Positions 16,868-27,069 are shown, counted from the first letter of the stretch. The stretch is DNA of 64,000 nucleotides from Anaerophaga thermohalophila DSM 12881 (GCF_000191885.1 NZ_AEWI01000018.1:1-64000), one strand, 5' to 3'. Notes: a model not told the origin generated them from the sequence alone. Made by a program: numbers and translations.

Positions 16868-18133
16868 ATGGAATATTTACCTGTAATAATTGTAACCATA
16901 CTTTTTTCAGCGTTTTTTTCCGGAAGCGAAATGGCTTTCCTTTCGGCCAATAAGCTGTTAATAGAATTGAACAGGAAGAAAAATCCGCACATTGCCAAAA
17001 TTATTGATGTTTTCCTTCAAAAACCGGGATTGTTTATTACCACGATTCTTATTGGTAACAACATTGCATTAGTGGTATATGGAATTTATACAGCTCATCT
17101 TTTTGAGCCTGTCATAGGCCGGTATGTCAGTTCCGATTTCTCTGTCTTACTGCTGCAAACCATTGTATCAACAATAATAATTCTTATTACAGCTGAATTT
17201 CTGCCCAAAATAGTTTTCAGAATAAACCCTGTCTTCACCTTGAATATTTTCAGCATCCCCCTTTCGCTGTTTTACGGTCTCTTCTTTCCATTGTCAAAAA
17301 TGACCCATGGCATTTCCAAGTTTCTGATACGCAAAATAACCGGTTCTGAAAGTAAAACCAGCACAGAAGACCTTGTTATCGGGCGGTTGGATTTCAACAA
17401 TCTTCTTACGGAACACCAGGAAAAAACACCACAGGATGACAACATACCCCAGGAGGTCAAACTCCTCAAAAATGCGCTTGACTTTTCTTCTCTGAAAGTA
17501 AGAGAATGTACCATTCCACGTACCGATCTGGAGGCAGTTGACATCGAAGACAGCATTGAAACCCTGCGTCAGAAATTCATAGACAGCGGACACTCCAAAA
17601 TTCTTGTTTATAAAGAACACATCGATAATATTGTTGGATATGTACATGTATCGGAACTATTTAAAAGCCCGAAAAAGCTCAGAAACATAATCAGCCCCAT
17701 AAGCATTGTACCCGAAACAATGACCGCCAATAAGCTATTGGAATTATTCACGAAAGAACACAGGAGCATTGCATTGGTCGTTGATGAGTTCGGAGGTACT
17801 GCAGGCATCGTCACATTAGAGGACATACTCGAAGAAATTTTCGGAGAGATAGATGATGAGCATGACATCTCAGACCTGGTGGAAAAGCAAATTGATGAGT
17901 ATACTTATCAGTTCTCAGGCCGCTTTGAAATTGACTACCTCAACGAAAAATATCAACTCGAATTGCCCGTATCCGACGAATATGAGACGCTTGCGGGAAT
18001 GATACTGACCTATAATGAATCAATCCCTAAAAAGGGAGACAAAATCCGGATCGACCCGTTTGAAATTAAAATTCTGGAGGCCAGCAGTTCAAAAATTGAA
18101 CTTGTAGAACTCAACAAAAAGGAAGAACATTAA
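16868..18133 (+). CDS. CNNM/CorC-type transporter-associated protein (DUF21, CBS pair, CorC_HlyC)
   Basis: A 421-residue protein. The N-terminal DUF21 membrane domain (about 1-190) begins with FSAFFSGSEMAFLSA, a diagnostic segment, and contains three to four hydrophobic helices. CBS motifs follow at about 200-320 (PRTDLEAVDIEDS and AGIVTLEDILEEIFGEI). The C-terminal 80 residues form the CorC/HlyC domain (FSGRFEIDYLN). Such proteins are linked to magnesium or cobalt export, and a relative is named GldE in gliding Bacteroidetes. Which role applies here cannot be decided. Confidence 0.85.
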   Translation: MEYLPVIIVTILFSAFFSGSEMAFLSANKLLIELNRKKNPHIAKIIDVFLQKPGLFITTILIGNNIALVVYGIYTAHLFEPVIGRYVSSDFSVLLLQTIVSTIIILITAEFLPKIVFRINPVFTLNIFSIPLSLFYGLFFPLSKMTHGISKFLIRKITGSESKTSTEDLVIGRLDFNNLLTEHQEKTPQDDNIPQEVKLLKNALDFSSLKVRECTIPRTDLEAVDIEDSIETLRQKFIDSGHSKILVYKEHIDNIVGYVHVSELFKSPKKLRNIISPISIVPETMTANKLLELFTKEHRSIALVVDEFGGTAGIVTLEDILEEIFGEIDDEHDISDLVEKQIDEYTYQFSGRFEIDYLNEKYQLELPVSDEYETLAGMILTYNESIPKKGDKIRIDPFEIKILEASSSKIELVELNKKEEH

Positions 18134-18258
18134 CCAGATAAATTGGCCAAATTTTTATTCGTTATAAATTCGCATCACTTATACTTGAAGAAAACCGATT
18201 GTGCATTTTTTTGTATATTCGTGACCTGATTTAAAAAACAAAATTAATCTGTATTCGA

Positions 18259-20352
18259 ATGGCAACTTTAGAGAGAATCAGAAGTAAAGGAGGAGTTCTT
18301 GTGGCCGTTATGATCGGCTTCGCCTTATTAGCATTTATATTGACCGACCTGCTAAGCTCTGGCAATTCAATTTTTCAGAGGTCACAGATGGAAATAGCCG
18401 AAATCGACGGAGAATCGGTCTCCATTCAGGAATTTCAGGCCAGAGTTTCAGAAATGGAAGAATATACAAGGTTGAATTCAGGAGAATCCGCTCTTGACGA
18501 GGAGATGATAAACCGTCTCCGTGACCAGGCCTGGAACCAAATGATCAATGAAATAGTTTTAGGGAAAAAATATGAAGAGCTGGGCATTGAGGTAACATCT
18601 GCCGAATTGGTGGAAATGGTTACAGGTTCCGAAGTTCATCCAATGATACGCCAACTGTTCACGAATCCGCAAACAGGAGTTTTTGACAAGCAACAGGTGA
18701 TTAATTTCCTCAGATCAAAACAATATGATGCGACTGCCAATTTTTACTGGACATTCGTAGAAAATCAACTTATTAACGAACGGTTGTTTCGTAAATATTC
18801 ATCTCTCTTCGGAAAAGGGTTTTATGTCACCAATCAATGGATTGAAAGTGAGGCAAATGCACGTTCGAACAAAGTAGATTTTAATTTCCTTGTAAAGCGG
18901 ATAACCTCTATCGACGACAAAGAAGTTTCGGTTAGTGAAAGTGAAATAAAAGCTTATTACAACGAAAACATTGATGAATTCAGACAAGAAGCCAGCCGCG
19001 ATATTGAATATCTGACTTTTGACGTGGAACCCACCGAAGAAGACCGTGAAAGCACACGCGAGAGGCTGCTTGAGATGAAAGATGACTTCAGTTCGCCCGA
19101 CATTGATGTTGCTCAATTCGTGCGGATCAACTCAGATATTCCGTTCAATCCCCGCTATATGAAGCCGGAGGCATTAGACCCGGAAATCAGGGACTTTGTT
19201 ACCACTGCATCGGAAGGTGACGTTTACGGTCCCTATTTTGAAGATGAAACGTTCAAGCTGACCCGTCTGGTAGATGTTGCTCAGATTCCCGACTCAGTCA
19301 GAGCTCGCCATATCCTTTTGAGAAATAATCCTCAGAATCCGGATGAGGCTGATCAGTTGGCCGACAGCCTGATGAATCTTCTGAACAACGGAGCCGATTT
19401 TGAAGAACTGGCAAGGCAATACTCCGAAGACCAGGGTTCTGCAATTAATGGCGGTGACCTTGGATGGTTCCGTCAGGGACAAATGGTTCAGCCTTTTAAC
19501 GATGCCTGTTTCTTTGGAAAAGAAGGAGAAATTGTGAAGGTGGAGAGTCAGTTTGGCATTCATATCATTCATATTATGGCTAAAGGCATTCCCTCTACAA
19601 AATACCAGCTGGCCACGTTGGGTCGGGAGGTGACTTACAGCTCCAAAACGTATCAGGATGTTTATTCGGAAGCAACCCGGTTCGCAGCCCTGAACAACAC
19701 GCCGGAAAAATTCAACAAGGCCATTGAAGAACAAAACTTAACGAAGAAATATGGTCGTAACCTGCAGAAAAACGACCGTAATGTTGGAAATCTGGAATCG
19801 CCCCGGGAGTTGGTCAAATGGGCTTTTAAAGCAGAAAAAGGTGATATGTCGCCCATTTTCGAATTTGGAGACCAGTTTGTTATAGCGTTTCTCACCAACA
19901 TTACTGAAGAAGGAAACATGCCGCTCAGCGCCGTCAGAAATCGAATTGAAAGACAATTAATGAATGAAAAGAAAAAAGAAAAGCTCATCGAGCAACTCAA
20001 AGAGCAAAAAGAAAGCGGAAAGTCGCTCGAAGAAATAGCTGAAGCCGTGGATGGGGAAATACAATCTGCTTCCGATATAACATTTAATTCTTTTCAGGTT
20101 ACAGGAGCAGGCGTTGAACCGGCACTCGTATCATTGGCCGTTTATTCTCCGGTAAACCAGGTCTCCGAGCCTGCCGCAGGTAATAACGGAGTATATCTGG
20201 TACAGGTAACCAATAAAGAAGAGGTGGAAGTAGACAAAGAACAGATAAAACGACAATTAGTAAACTCATTGAACCAGAGAGTGAGTTACCAGCTGCTTCA
20301 AACCATTCGCGATAATGCAGAAATTGTTGATAACCGTTCCAACTTCTATTAA
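18259..20352 (+). CDS. PpiD-type periplasmic peptidyl-prolyl isomerase/chaperone
   Basis: A 697-residue protein with one N-terminal membrane anchor (residues about 13-33) and a SurA_N-like chaperone region after it. A parvulin domain at about 345-450 reads VRARHILLRN and NGGDLGWFRQGQMVQPF. A second, more divergent parvulin-like region and a closing helical part follow. This anchored layout is that of PpiD, which helps outer-membrane proteins leave the Sec channel. It closes the envelope block begun at coaX and ends at a strong bidirectional terminator. Confidence 0.88.
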   Translation: MATLERIRSKGGVLVAVMIGFALLAFILTDLLSSGNSIFQRSQMEIAEIDGESVSIQEFQARVSEMEEYTRLNSGESALDEEMINRLRDQAWNQMINEIVLGKKYEELGIEVTSAELVEMVTGSEVHPMIRQLFTNPQTGVFDKQQVINFLRSKQYDATANFYWTFVENQLINERLFRKYSSLFGKGFYVTNQWIESEANARSNKVDFNFLVKRITSIDDKEVSVSESEIKAYYNENIDEFRQEASRDIEYLTFDVEPTEEDRESTRERLLEMKDDFSSPDIDVAQFVRINSDIPFNPRYMKPEALDPEIRDFVTTASEGDVYGPYFEDETFKLTRLVDVAQIPDSVRARHILLRNNPQNPDEADQLADSLMNLLNNGADFEELARQYSEDQGSAINGGDLGWFRQGQMVQPFNDACFFGKEGEIVKVESQFGIHIIHIMAKGIPSTKYQLATLGREVTYSSKTYQDVYSEATRFAALNNTPEKFNKAIEEQNLTKKYGRNLQKNDRNVGNLESPRELVKWAFKAEKGDMSPIFEFGDQFVIAFLTNITEEGNMPLSAVRNRIERQLMNEKKKEKLIEQLKEQKESGKSLEEIAEAVDGEIQSASDITFNSFQVTGAGVEPALVSLAVYSPVNQVSEPAAGNNGVYLVQVTNKEEVEVDKEQIKRQLVNSLNQRVSYQLLQTIRDNAEIVDNRSNFY

Positions 20353-20371
20353 TAGAAACTTATTGACAGAA

Positions 20372-20414
20372 CAAAAAAAAACAGGACGGAAAAAATTTCC
20401 GTCCTGTTTTTTTT
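20372..20414. terminator. Bidirectional intrinsic terminator between ppiD and yqeY
   Basis: Perfect 12-bp stem: ACAGGACGGAAA at 20381-20392 and its complement at 20396-20407, three-base loop, with an A-tract on the left and a T-tract on the right. It can stop both the plus-strand ppiD transcript and the minus-strand division cluster. Confidence 0.85.
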
Positions 20415-20434
20415 GTTTTGTTGAAATATCTCTG

Positions 20435-20891
20435 TCAACCCTCTGATAAAAGCCGTCTTACTGTATCGGAAATATCTTTTCCTTCGGCTCTGCCAGCCAG
20501 TTTTTTTTGTCGCAATCCCCATAACTTTTCCCATATCTTTCATAGAACCGGCGCCTGTTTCCCGGATAATTTTTTTCAGTTCTTCCTCCATTTCTTCAGG
20601 CTTAATCTGTGCAGGGAGGAATTGAGCAATCACATCTGCCTCTGCGATTTCTCTGTCATACAAATCGGCCCGCCCCTGAGCAGAATAAATGTTAGCAGAA
20701 TCTCTCCGTTGTTTAATCATTTTCTGAAGAATCTTCAACTCTTCTTCTTCCGATACTATACCGCCAGAATTAGCTGCGGTGCGTGCTTCCAGCAATTCTT
20801 TTTTAATACTCCTCAATGCTTCGAGCCTTACTTGCTCACGCGCTTTCATGGCGCTTTTTATCTCCTCGGTAACTTTGTCTATCAAACTCAT
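20435..20891 (-). pseudogene. yqeY: GatB/YqeY-domain protein, frameshifted by one extra base
   Basis: The first part is a normal YqeY protein (MSLIDKVTEEIKSAMKAREQ, DVIAQFLPAQI, MGKVMGIATKK), a small helical protein related to the GatB tail domain. After ATKK the frame is lost at a run of eight T (20501-20508 on the plus strand). Taking out one base gives LAGRAEGKDISDTVRRLLS and a stop at 20435, which is the expected family C-terminus and a protein of 151 residues. As written, the open frame runs on to 20349 and translates the terminator hairpin into a 180-residue protein, which is implausible. Either the sequence has an error or the strain has a slippage mutation. It is the last gene after ftsZ. 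Confidence 0.8.
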
Positions 20892-20918
20892 AATATCAAA
20901 ACGTTAAAAATTAACTTC

Positions 20919-22415
20919 CTAATCAACATTATCGTGCAAATACGGATTGTTGTCGCTTATTCGCGGACCATTCTTCCCTTCGGAGAGCGTAAACCTTGAC
21001 ACTTTGCGACCGGATGGATTATTGCTCTTCCCCAAATTGGGCGTTTTTTTATCATCGATCGATATATTTCTCCTTTTGTAGGCAGGAATATTCTCCATTT
21101 CATCAATCAACTTCTCATCACTCATTTCTTCGGGCGTCAGAGCTGCGGCAGAACCTTGCTCAAGAAGAGGTCCGGCGTCCTTCTTGTTACTGTCGATGGC
21201 CCACGAAAACAAATCACCCTCTTTCTCACTGTTTTCAGGAGATGGTACATTTTCACCATAAAGCCATTCAATTTGTCTCTCCTTCTCACGCTCCATCTCA
21301 TCAAAATCAATGACTCTTGAACTTTCCTCATCCTGATCGCTGCTGGCAGGTTCTTCCTCATCATTTACATTCCCTTCTTCATCCATACTGAAGCGGGTAA
21401 TTTTCTTTTTTACCGGTTTTCCGTCCTGTTTTTGGATGATATGACCAGAAGCAAAACCGGTGGCTATGATGGTAACATTCACCTCGTCGTTAAACCGTTC
21501 ATCGGTTCCGGAACCCCAGATAATGGATGCAGTAGCACCAACCCTCTCCTGAACATAGTCGGTTATTTCTCCCACCTCGTCCATAGTAATTTCATCGACA
21601 CCGGATGTAATATTAAGGAGAATATTTTTCGCTCCCCTGATGTCATTATTATTCAGCAAGGGAGACTCCAACGCAGCCTGAATAGCATCAATGGCACGCT
21701 CTTCGCCCCCGGCAGTGGCAGACCCCATAATGGCCACCCCGCTCTCTTTCATCACCGTTTCAACATCGGCAAAGTCTACATTGATGTACCCGTGCACGGT
21801 AATAATTTCAGCAATACCTTTTGCTGCAGTAGCAAGCACATTATCGGCCCGCGAAAACGCATTGCTAAGTTTCAGATCGCCATACATATCGCGGAGCTTC
21901 TCATTGTTAATAATCAGTAAAGAATCTACATGTTTTTCCATTTCGGCAATTCCTTCAAGAGCCTGCTCAATTCTTATACGACCTTCAAACTTAAACGGTA
22001 TGGTCACGATTCCCACCGTCAGTATTCCCATATCTTTAGCGGCCCTGGCGATAACCGGAGCAGCTCCTGTACCTGTACCACCCCCCATTCCGGCGGTTAT
22101 GAACACCATTTTTGTATTATCTTCCAAAACCTTTTGAACCGATTCAAGGCTTTCAATAGCCGCTTCGCGTCCTTTCAGGGGTTTATTACCTGCCCCACGT
22201 CCTTCGGTGAGAGATTCGCCGAGCTGTATTTTAACAGGAACAGGACTATTGGCCAGGGCCTGTGCATCGGTATTACAAACCACGAAGGTTACATCCTTAA
22301 TGCCCAGACTGTGCATGTAATTGACAGCATTGCTGCCACCACCACCAACACCAACGACCTTTATAATGGAATTGGCATTGCCCGGTATATCAAAATTCAT
22401 CAGATCATCACTCAT
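20919..22415 (-). CDS. ftsZ: Cell division protein FtsZ
   Basis: A 498-residue tubulin homologue that forms the cytokinetic ring. The GTP-binding signature GGGTGTG is at residues 111-117, and the earlier [11 protein letters not shown] loop and the synergy-loop region are normal. After the globular core (to about 320) comes a long acidic linker, as in Bacteroidetes FtsZ, ending in PYLHDNVD, the likely C-terminal partner-binding peptide. The frame is open further upstream, but [10 protein letters not shown] at 22415 follows a strong AAGGAGGT ribosome site and gives a normal N-terminus. It lies 31 bases after ftsA. Confidence 0.96.
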   Translation of the reverse strand: MSDDLMNFDIPGNANSIIKVVGVGGGGSNAVNYMHSLGIKDVTFVVCNTDAQALANSPVPVKIQLGESLTEGRGAGNKPLKGREAAIESLESVQKVLEDNTKMVFITAGMGGGTGTGAAPVIARAAKDMGILTVGIVTIPFKFEGRIRIEQALEGIAEMEKHVDSLLIINNEKLRDMYGDLKLSNAFSRADNVLATAAKGIAEIITVHGYINVDFADVETVMKESGVAIMGSATAGGEERAIDAIQAALESPLLNNNDIRGAKNILLNITSGVDEITMDEVGEITDYVQERVGATASIIWGSGTDERFNDEVNVTIIATGFASGHIIQKQDGKPVKKKITRFSMDEEGNVNDEEEPASSDQDEESSRVIDFDEMEREKERQIEWLYGENVPSPENSEKEGDLFSWAIDSNKKDAGPLLEQGSAAALTPEEMSDEKLIDEMENIPAYKRRNISIDDKKTPNLGKSNNPSGRKVSRFTLSEGKNGPRISDNNPYLHDNVD

Positions 22416-22420
22416 AGTTA

Positions 22421-22430
22421 CCTCCTTTTT
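22421..22430 (-). promoter_or_regulatory. Strong Shine-Dalgarno site of ftsZ
   Basis: AAAAAGGAGG followed by TAACT and the ATG at 22415. Such a full match to the 16S rRNA tail is unusual in Bacteroidetes and decides the start in favour of MSDDL. Confidence 0.75.
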
Positions 22431-22446
22431 ATGGGGCGGAATTTTT

Positions 22447-23799
22447 TTACATTTCGGTGTCCCGCTCATCGAAAATACTGGCAAAATTGCGCTGTAGTTT
22501 CTCGAAAAGATCACCGGTAAACTCAGTCTTTTTTACTTTCCTGGACTTCTTCGATTTACCTCCCGATGATTTCTTCTTTTTGCCGGAAGTTTCCTCCGGC
22601 TCTATATCATCGAAAAGAACCTGTTCGCGTGTTATCATTTTACTGCCCGGATATTGACCGGCAGAAACAAGCAATCCAATAGCAGTTACCAGAGACGGGT
22701 CTTCAAGCGATTTCTTTTCTTCACTTGAAAACGCACGAGAAGTTGCCCCTATTCTTACATCCAAACCGGTTTTCAACTTTGTGAGCTCAGCCAGGTGATG
22801 AAGGTTTGCACCACCTCCTGTCAGGACAATCCCGGCGCCCAGTTTTTCATAAAACCCGGAACGTTCAACGTGATGAATAATAAGCTCAATGATTTCTTCC
22901 ATTCGGGCCTGTATAATGCAGGCCAGACTCCTGAACGATATCTCTTTAGGCTCCCATCCCGGAATACCCGGAATGGTTACAACAGCATCCTCCCTGGCGA
23001 GTGTCCCCAATGCAGAACCAAAACGGGTTTTCAATGCTTCAGCCTGCTTTTGCAAGACCGCACACCCTTCTTTTATATCACCGGTAATAACATTCCCGCC
23101 AAACGGAATGACTGCGGTATGTCGCAACACACCATCGTGAAAGAGCGCCAGGTCGGTCGTTCCTCCCCCTATATCAACCATCACCACTCCGGCCTCTTTT
23201 TCTTCTTCTGAAAGGACAGCCCCCGACGATGCCAAAGAAGAAAGCATCAGACCGTTTAACCGAAGGCCGGCCTTTTCGATGCATTTTTCAATGTTCTTTA
23301 TGGTTGTATTGCGGCCTATCACCACATGATAGTTTCCTTCTATCCTTTGCCCCGAAAAACCTACGGGTTCTTTAATGCCGCTCTCATGATCTATAATATA
23401 ATCCTGGGGAACAACGTGCAATATTTTTTCATCGGGCTCAAGGGCAATACGATAACTGTCCTGTAAAAGTTGTTCCAGGTCAAAAGTATTTATCTCATTA
23501 CCGGCTTTGATAAAGCGATAACAACGGTTTCCCATGGTGCGAATGTGTTGGCCCGACACACCTGCGAAAACCTCACTCAACTTAATGCCAAGACGATCCT
23601 CAAGGGCAGCAACAGCCTGCTGAATAGCCTTCACCGTTTCCTCAATATTGAGAACGACTCCCCTCTTTACACCAGTGCATCCCACCTTTTCTATTCCCAG
23701 AATTTCTACCTGACCATCGGGATGTTTGCGTCCTGCAACGGCCACAACTTTAGTGGAACCGATGTCTATGGCTGAAATTAAATTTAGTCTCTGAATCAT
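22447..23799 (-). CDS. ftsA: Cell division protein FtsA
   Basis: A 450-residue actin-like protein that ties FtsZ to the membrane and recruits late division proteins. SAIDIGSTKV is the phosphate-1 loop and VVMVDIGGGTTDLALF the phosphate-2 loop; LTGGGANLHHL is the adenosine motif. The C-terminal 50 residues are very rich in lysine and serine (GKKKKSSGGKSKKSRKVKK) and end in a helix that may serve as membrane anchor. The start MIQRLNLISA at 23799 overlaps the ftsQ stop as ATGA; an upstream start at 23820 would overlap it by 25 bases and is less likely. Confidence 0.95.
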   Translation of the reverse strand: MIQRLNLISAIDIGSTKVVAVAGRKHPDGQVEILGIEKVGCTGVKRGVVLNIEETVKAIQQAVAALEDRLGIKLSEVFAGVSGQHIRTMGNRCYRFIKAGNEINTFDLEQLLQDSYRIALEPDEKILHVVPQDYIIDHESGIKEPVGFSGQRIEGNYHVVIGRNTTIKNIEKCIEKAGLRLNGLMLSSLASSGAVLSEEEKEAGVVMVDIGGGTTDLALFHDGVLRHTAVIPFGGNVITGDIKEGCAVLQKQAEALKTRFGSALGTLAREDAVVTIPGIPGWEPKEISFRSLACIIQARMEEIIELIIHHVERSGFYEKLGAGIVLTGGGANLHHLAELTKLKTGLDVRIGATSRAFSSEEKKSLEDPSLVTAIGLLVSAGQYPGSKMITREQVLFDDIEPEETSGKKKKSSGGKSKKSRKVKKTEFTGDLFEKLQRNFASIFDERDTEM

Positions 23800-24536
23800 A
23801 TATTCCTGTTTTTCGAGCAAAGAACTTGTCCTTTATATTTCAAATTAATCACCTGATAATTGTTCCACTCACGGGGCGATAGCCCTTGCTTATAGAGTGC
23901 TCTCAGGTTTCTGAGTTTTTCATCGATGCGCTCGGGCTGTCCCAAAAGAATGAGATGATCACCTACCCGCGGTACCAATACATAATCGCCGTTCTGCTTT
24001 ATGTACAACTGCTCCATCTGGGCCGACCAAAACGGATCGTTACGGAAAAGCCTGGCAATATAAATCAAATGCTCCATTTGCCCTTCGATAGCCCCGCTGA
24101 CGACCATTACCCTTGCCGTAAAATTGTCGAACAACGGCATTTCGTTCCCGTCCTCGTCAATGTAATACGATCGATTGTCTTCAAACACTCTGAACAATGG
24201 ATAATGCTGTAAAAGATCGATTTTCAGATGACCTTCTATTGTATTGTAGACTTCACAATTTCTGACAGCCGGGTGCTTTTCCACAAAAGCCTCTATTTCA
24301 TTCAGTTTCAGCGAATTTACCGGTTCACCCAGAATGCCTTCAAATTTCATCAGAACGGCATTTCTGATCGCTTCATGATTGATAAAGCGAGTTTGCAAAC
24401 TATCCAGAACATTTACTTCAACCTCACTACACACCACTTCCTGGTGATGACTTTCCACCAGTCCGAGCATCACCGGAAAGTACAAAAGCAATAAGCTCCA
24501 AAGTAATATTTGTTTTACCCGCTTCATTGGTAACAA
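23796..24536 (-). CDS. ftsQ: Cell division protein FtsQ/DivIB
   Basis: A 246-residue bitopic protein: short cytoplasmic N-terminus (MLPMKRVK), one membrane helix (about 9-27), a POTRA-like domain (about 40-105) and a beta domain (about 106-225). The segment FVEKHPAVRNCEVYNTIEGHLKIDL is the typical POTRA strand region. FtsQ links early and late division proteins in the FtsQLB complex. Position between murC and ftsA is the standard one, with six bases to murC and an ATGA overlap with ftsA. Confidence 0.9.
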   Translation of the reverse strand: MLPMKRVKQILLWSLLLLYFPVMLGLVESHHQEVVCSEVEVNVLDSLQTRFINHEAIRNAVLMKFEGILGEPVNSLKLNEIEAFVEKHPAVRNCEVYNTIEGHLKIDLLQHYPLFRVFEDNRSYYIDEDGNEMPLFDNFTARVMVVSGAIEGQMEHLIYIARLFRNDPFWSAQMEQLYIKQNGDYVLVPRVGDHLILLGQPERIDEKLRNLRALYKQGLSPREWNNYQVINLKYKGQVLCSKNRNI

Positions 24537-24541
24537 GTTGT

Positions 24542-25945
24542 TCAGGTATTGTTGTCATTTTTTATATACCGGTATCCCCATTCACAAATGCGAGGCACCA
24601 GTCTGTCAATATCCCCGGCTCCCATGGTAATTAAAACATCGGGTTTAAGATTGTTCAAATAAGGGATCAGTTCCTCTTTTTCAACAATTGTACATTTATT
24701 CCTGTCAATATAGCGGCTGATGGTTTTGGCGGACACGCCGGGTATTGGCTCTTCCCTCGCGGGATATAAAGGTAATAAAACAATCCGGTGGAGTCCCTGG
24801 TCAAGCACTTCGGCAAACGCCTGGGCAAAATCGCGGGTACGTGAGTACAAGTGCGGCTGAAAAATGCCGGTTACCAGGCGACCAGGCCATATATCCCGTA
24901 CACTTTGCAATGTTGCCCTTATTTCCTGCGGATGATGAGCATAATCATCGATGTACACCAACCGTGAGGTATTTATTAATACATCAAAACGCCGGGCTAT
25001 TCCCCTGAAGTTTGGCAAGGCGTCGATTAATTCAGCATAACCGGCTCCGCTCATTCGTGCCAGAGTCAGTGCTGCTACTGCATTCTCCACGTTCAAAAGT
25101 CCGGGAATTCCCATTCTGAATCCCTCAACAGTTCCTTCAGGTGTTTTTAAATCAAAATGATAATATCCGTTAACAGCCTTAACATTAACCGCTGTATAAT
25201 CAGCATCTCCATCCGTCGAATAAGTAAACACCTCCACTTCTTTCTGAAGATTGTAAGGCACAGGAAGCCCTGATTTAATAATCAGTTTTCCACCGGCTTT
25301 AATCCGTTGTGCAAACCCCTCGAATCCCTTTCTAACCTCATCGATGGTTCCGTAAATATCGAGATGATCGGCATCCATTGAAGTAATCAAAGCTATTGAC
25401 GGATTAAGCTGCCAGAATGAACGGTCGAACTCATCGGCTTCGAGCACCACTATCTGCGATTCTCCATTCCCGATGAAATTGGTGTTAAAATTCCGGGAAA
25501 TTCCTCCCAGAAAAGCATTGACCCCCCGCCGGCAGTTATGCAACAAAAAGGCAGTGAGGGTTGAAACAGTTGTTTTGCCATGAGTACCTGCAACACAAAC
25601 CGACCACATATCATTTGTAATCATACCCAATACCTGCGACCGCTTCAACACTTTGAATCCATTCTCTTTAAACCAGGATAGTTGAGGATGGGTGGCAGGA
25701 ACAGCCGGCGTGTAAATAACCAGCGTTCTTTCTTTATCCCTGAAATCATCAGGAACGGCATCAACAGCGCTATCGAATACCACACTCATACCTTCTGCCT
25801 GCAAAGCATCGGTTACAGGGCTTTGAACACGATCGTACCCCCCTGCCGGTTGTCCGGCAGAACTGAAAAACCTTGCCAGGGCACTCATTCCGATGCCTCC
25901 TATGCCGACAAAATAGACATTCTGGTATTCGTTTAACAGTTTCAT
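24542..25945 (-). CDS. murC: UDP-N-acetylmuramate--L-alanine ligase
   Basis: A 467-residue ATP-dependent Mur ligase that adds L-Ala to UDP-MurNAc, the first residue of the peptidoglycan stem. VYFVGIGGIGMSALA is the N-terminal UDP-binding loop, AGTHGKTTVS the ATP loop, and DDYAHHPQEI the C-terminal ligase motif. The frame is open nine codons further, but MKLLNEYQNV at 25945 follows the murG stop by one base and gives a normal MurC N-terminus. Confidence 0.96.
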   Translation of the reverse strand: MKLLNEYQNVYFVGIGGIGMSALARFFSSAGQPAGGYDRVQSPVTDALQAEGMSVVFDSAVDAVPDDFRDKERTLVIYTPAVPATHPQLSWFKENGFKVLKRSQVLGMITNDMWSVCVAGTHGKTTVSTLTAFLLHNCRRGVNAFLGGISRNFNTNFIGNGESQIVVLEADEFDRSFWQLNPSIALITSMDADHLDIYGTIDEVRKGFEGFAQRIKAGGKLIIKSGLPVPYNLQKEVEVFTYSTDGDADYTAVNVKAVNGYYHFDLKTPEGTVEGFRMGIPGLLNVENAVAALTLARMSGAGYAELIDALPNFRGIARRFDVLINTSRLVYIDDYAHHPQEIRATLQSVRDIWPGRLVTGIFQPHLYSRTRDFAQAFAEVLDQGLHRIVLLPLYPAREEPIPGVSAKTISRYIDRNKCTIVEKEELIPYLNNLKPDVLITMGAGDIDRLVPRICEWGYRYIKNDNNT

Positions 25946-25946
25946 G

Positions 25947-27059
25947 CTATGCGGTTTCTGATAATTTTTCAATTTCTTCGGCTATTTTTTCGGCCGAATC
26001 AGGGTATGCAAAAAGCTTTATTCTCTCCTGTAATTGTTGCCTTCTGTTTTCGTCATTCAATAAAGCGAGCGATTCGGGCATCAACCGATAACGCGATTCG
26101 TGATCGGGCACCAGTATTGCAGCTCCCTCATTCACGAGCGACATGGCATTTTTGGTCTGATGGTCTTCAGACACATTAGGAGAAGGCACCAGTACACAAG
26201 CTTTTCCAAGCAATGCCAACTCGCTGATAGTCCCTGCCCCTGCCCGCGACACAACAACATCCGCCACTCCGTAAGCCAAATCCATCCGCGAAATAAAAGC
26301 TTCCAGTTTTATGTTTAATGATGCTTTCTCATTAAGTTTTTCATTCAATTCGTCGTAATAATATTTCCCACACTGCCAAAGCAACTGAATGCCATCAACA
26401 TTTAATAATGCATCCATCCCCTCAATGATTCCTTCATTAATGCTTCTCGCACCTAAGGATCCGCCAATAACCAGAATGGTCTTTTTTTCAGGGTCGAGGC
26501 CCAATTCAGACAAGGCTGCCTGCCGGTCGACAGGTTTCAGCAATTGTTTTCTTACAGGATTACCTGTCAACACAATACGTGATGCCGGGAAAAAGCGGTC
26601 CATATCGGGATAGGCCACACATATTCGTCCGGCTTTCTTTGCCAGAATCTTGTTGGTGATGCCGGGGAAACTATTCTGTTCCTGTAACAAAGTGGGCACC
26701 CCCATCGATGCTGCAGCTTTCAATACCGGTCCGCTTGCATATCCCCCTACTCCGACCGCCACATCGGGATTAAAAGAACGAACAATTCTACGGGCTTTCA
26801 ACATGCTGGCTGCAAGCTTAAAAAAGAATGTAATGTTTTTGTACGTCAGACGCCTTTGAAAACCGGCCACAGGCAACCCTTCAATGCGATAACCGGCCGC
26901 AGGAACTTTTTCCATTTCCATACGTCCCAGTGCACCGACAAAGAGAATGTCATTTGAGGGATTCCTTTGCATCAGCGCATCCGCTATAGCAATAGCAGGA
27001 AAAACATGTCCGCCTGTTCCTCCCCCGCTGATTATTATTTTTAGTTTTCTGTTCGTCAT
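25947..27059 (-). CDS. murG: Undecaprenyldiphospho-muramoylpentapeptide beta-N-acetylglucosaminyltransferase
   Basis: A 370-residue GT28 enzyme that adds GlcNAc to lipid I to make lipid II on the inner membrane face. ISGGGTGGHVFPAIAIA is the first glycine-rich loop, GVGGYASGPV the second, and VSRAGAGTISELALLGKA the UDP-GlcNAc site. Length is standard. It sits between ftsW and murC, with one base to murC. Confidence 0.96.
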   Translation of the reverse strand: MTNRKLKIIISGGGTGGHVFPAIAIADALMQRNPSNDILFVGALGRMEMEKVPAAGYRIEGLPVAGFQRRLTYKNITFFFKLAASMLKARRIVRSFNPDVAVGVGGYASGPVLKAAASMGVPTLLQEQNSFPGITNKILAKKAGRICVAYPDMDRFFPASRIVLTGNPVRKQLLKPVDRQAALSELGLDPEKKTILVIGGSLGARSINEGIIEGMDALLNVDGIQLLWQCGKYYYDELNEKLNEKASLNIKLEAFISRMDLAYGVADVVVSRAGAGTISELALLGKACVLVPSPNVSEDHQTKNAMSLVNEGAAILVPDHESRYRLMPESLALLNDENRRQQLQERIKLFAYPDSAEKIAEEIEKLSETA

Positions 27060-27069
27060 TCTATATTAA

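Noticed and set aside
20349-20434. C-terminal extension of YqeY
   Set aside because: It arises from the shifted frame and translates a terminator hairpin; the restored frame stops at 20435 with the family C-terminus.
22416-22514. 33-residue N-terminal extension of FtsZ
   Set aside because: It overlaps the ftsA 3' end, and a strong ribosome site lies just before MSDDL.
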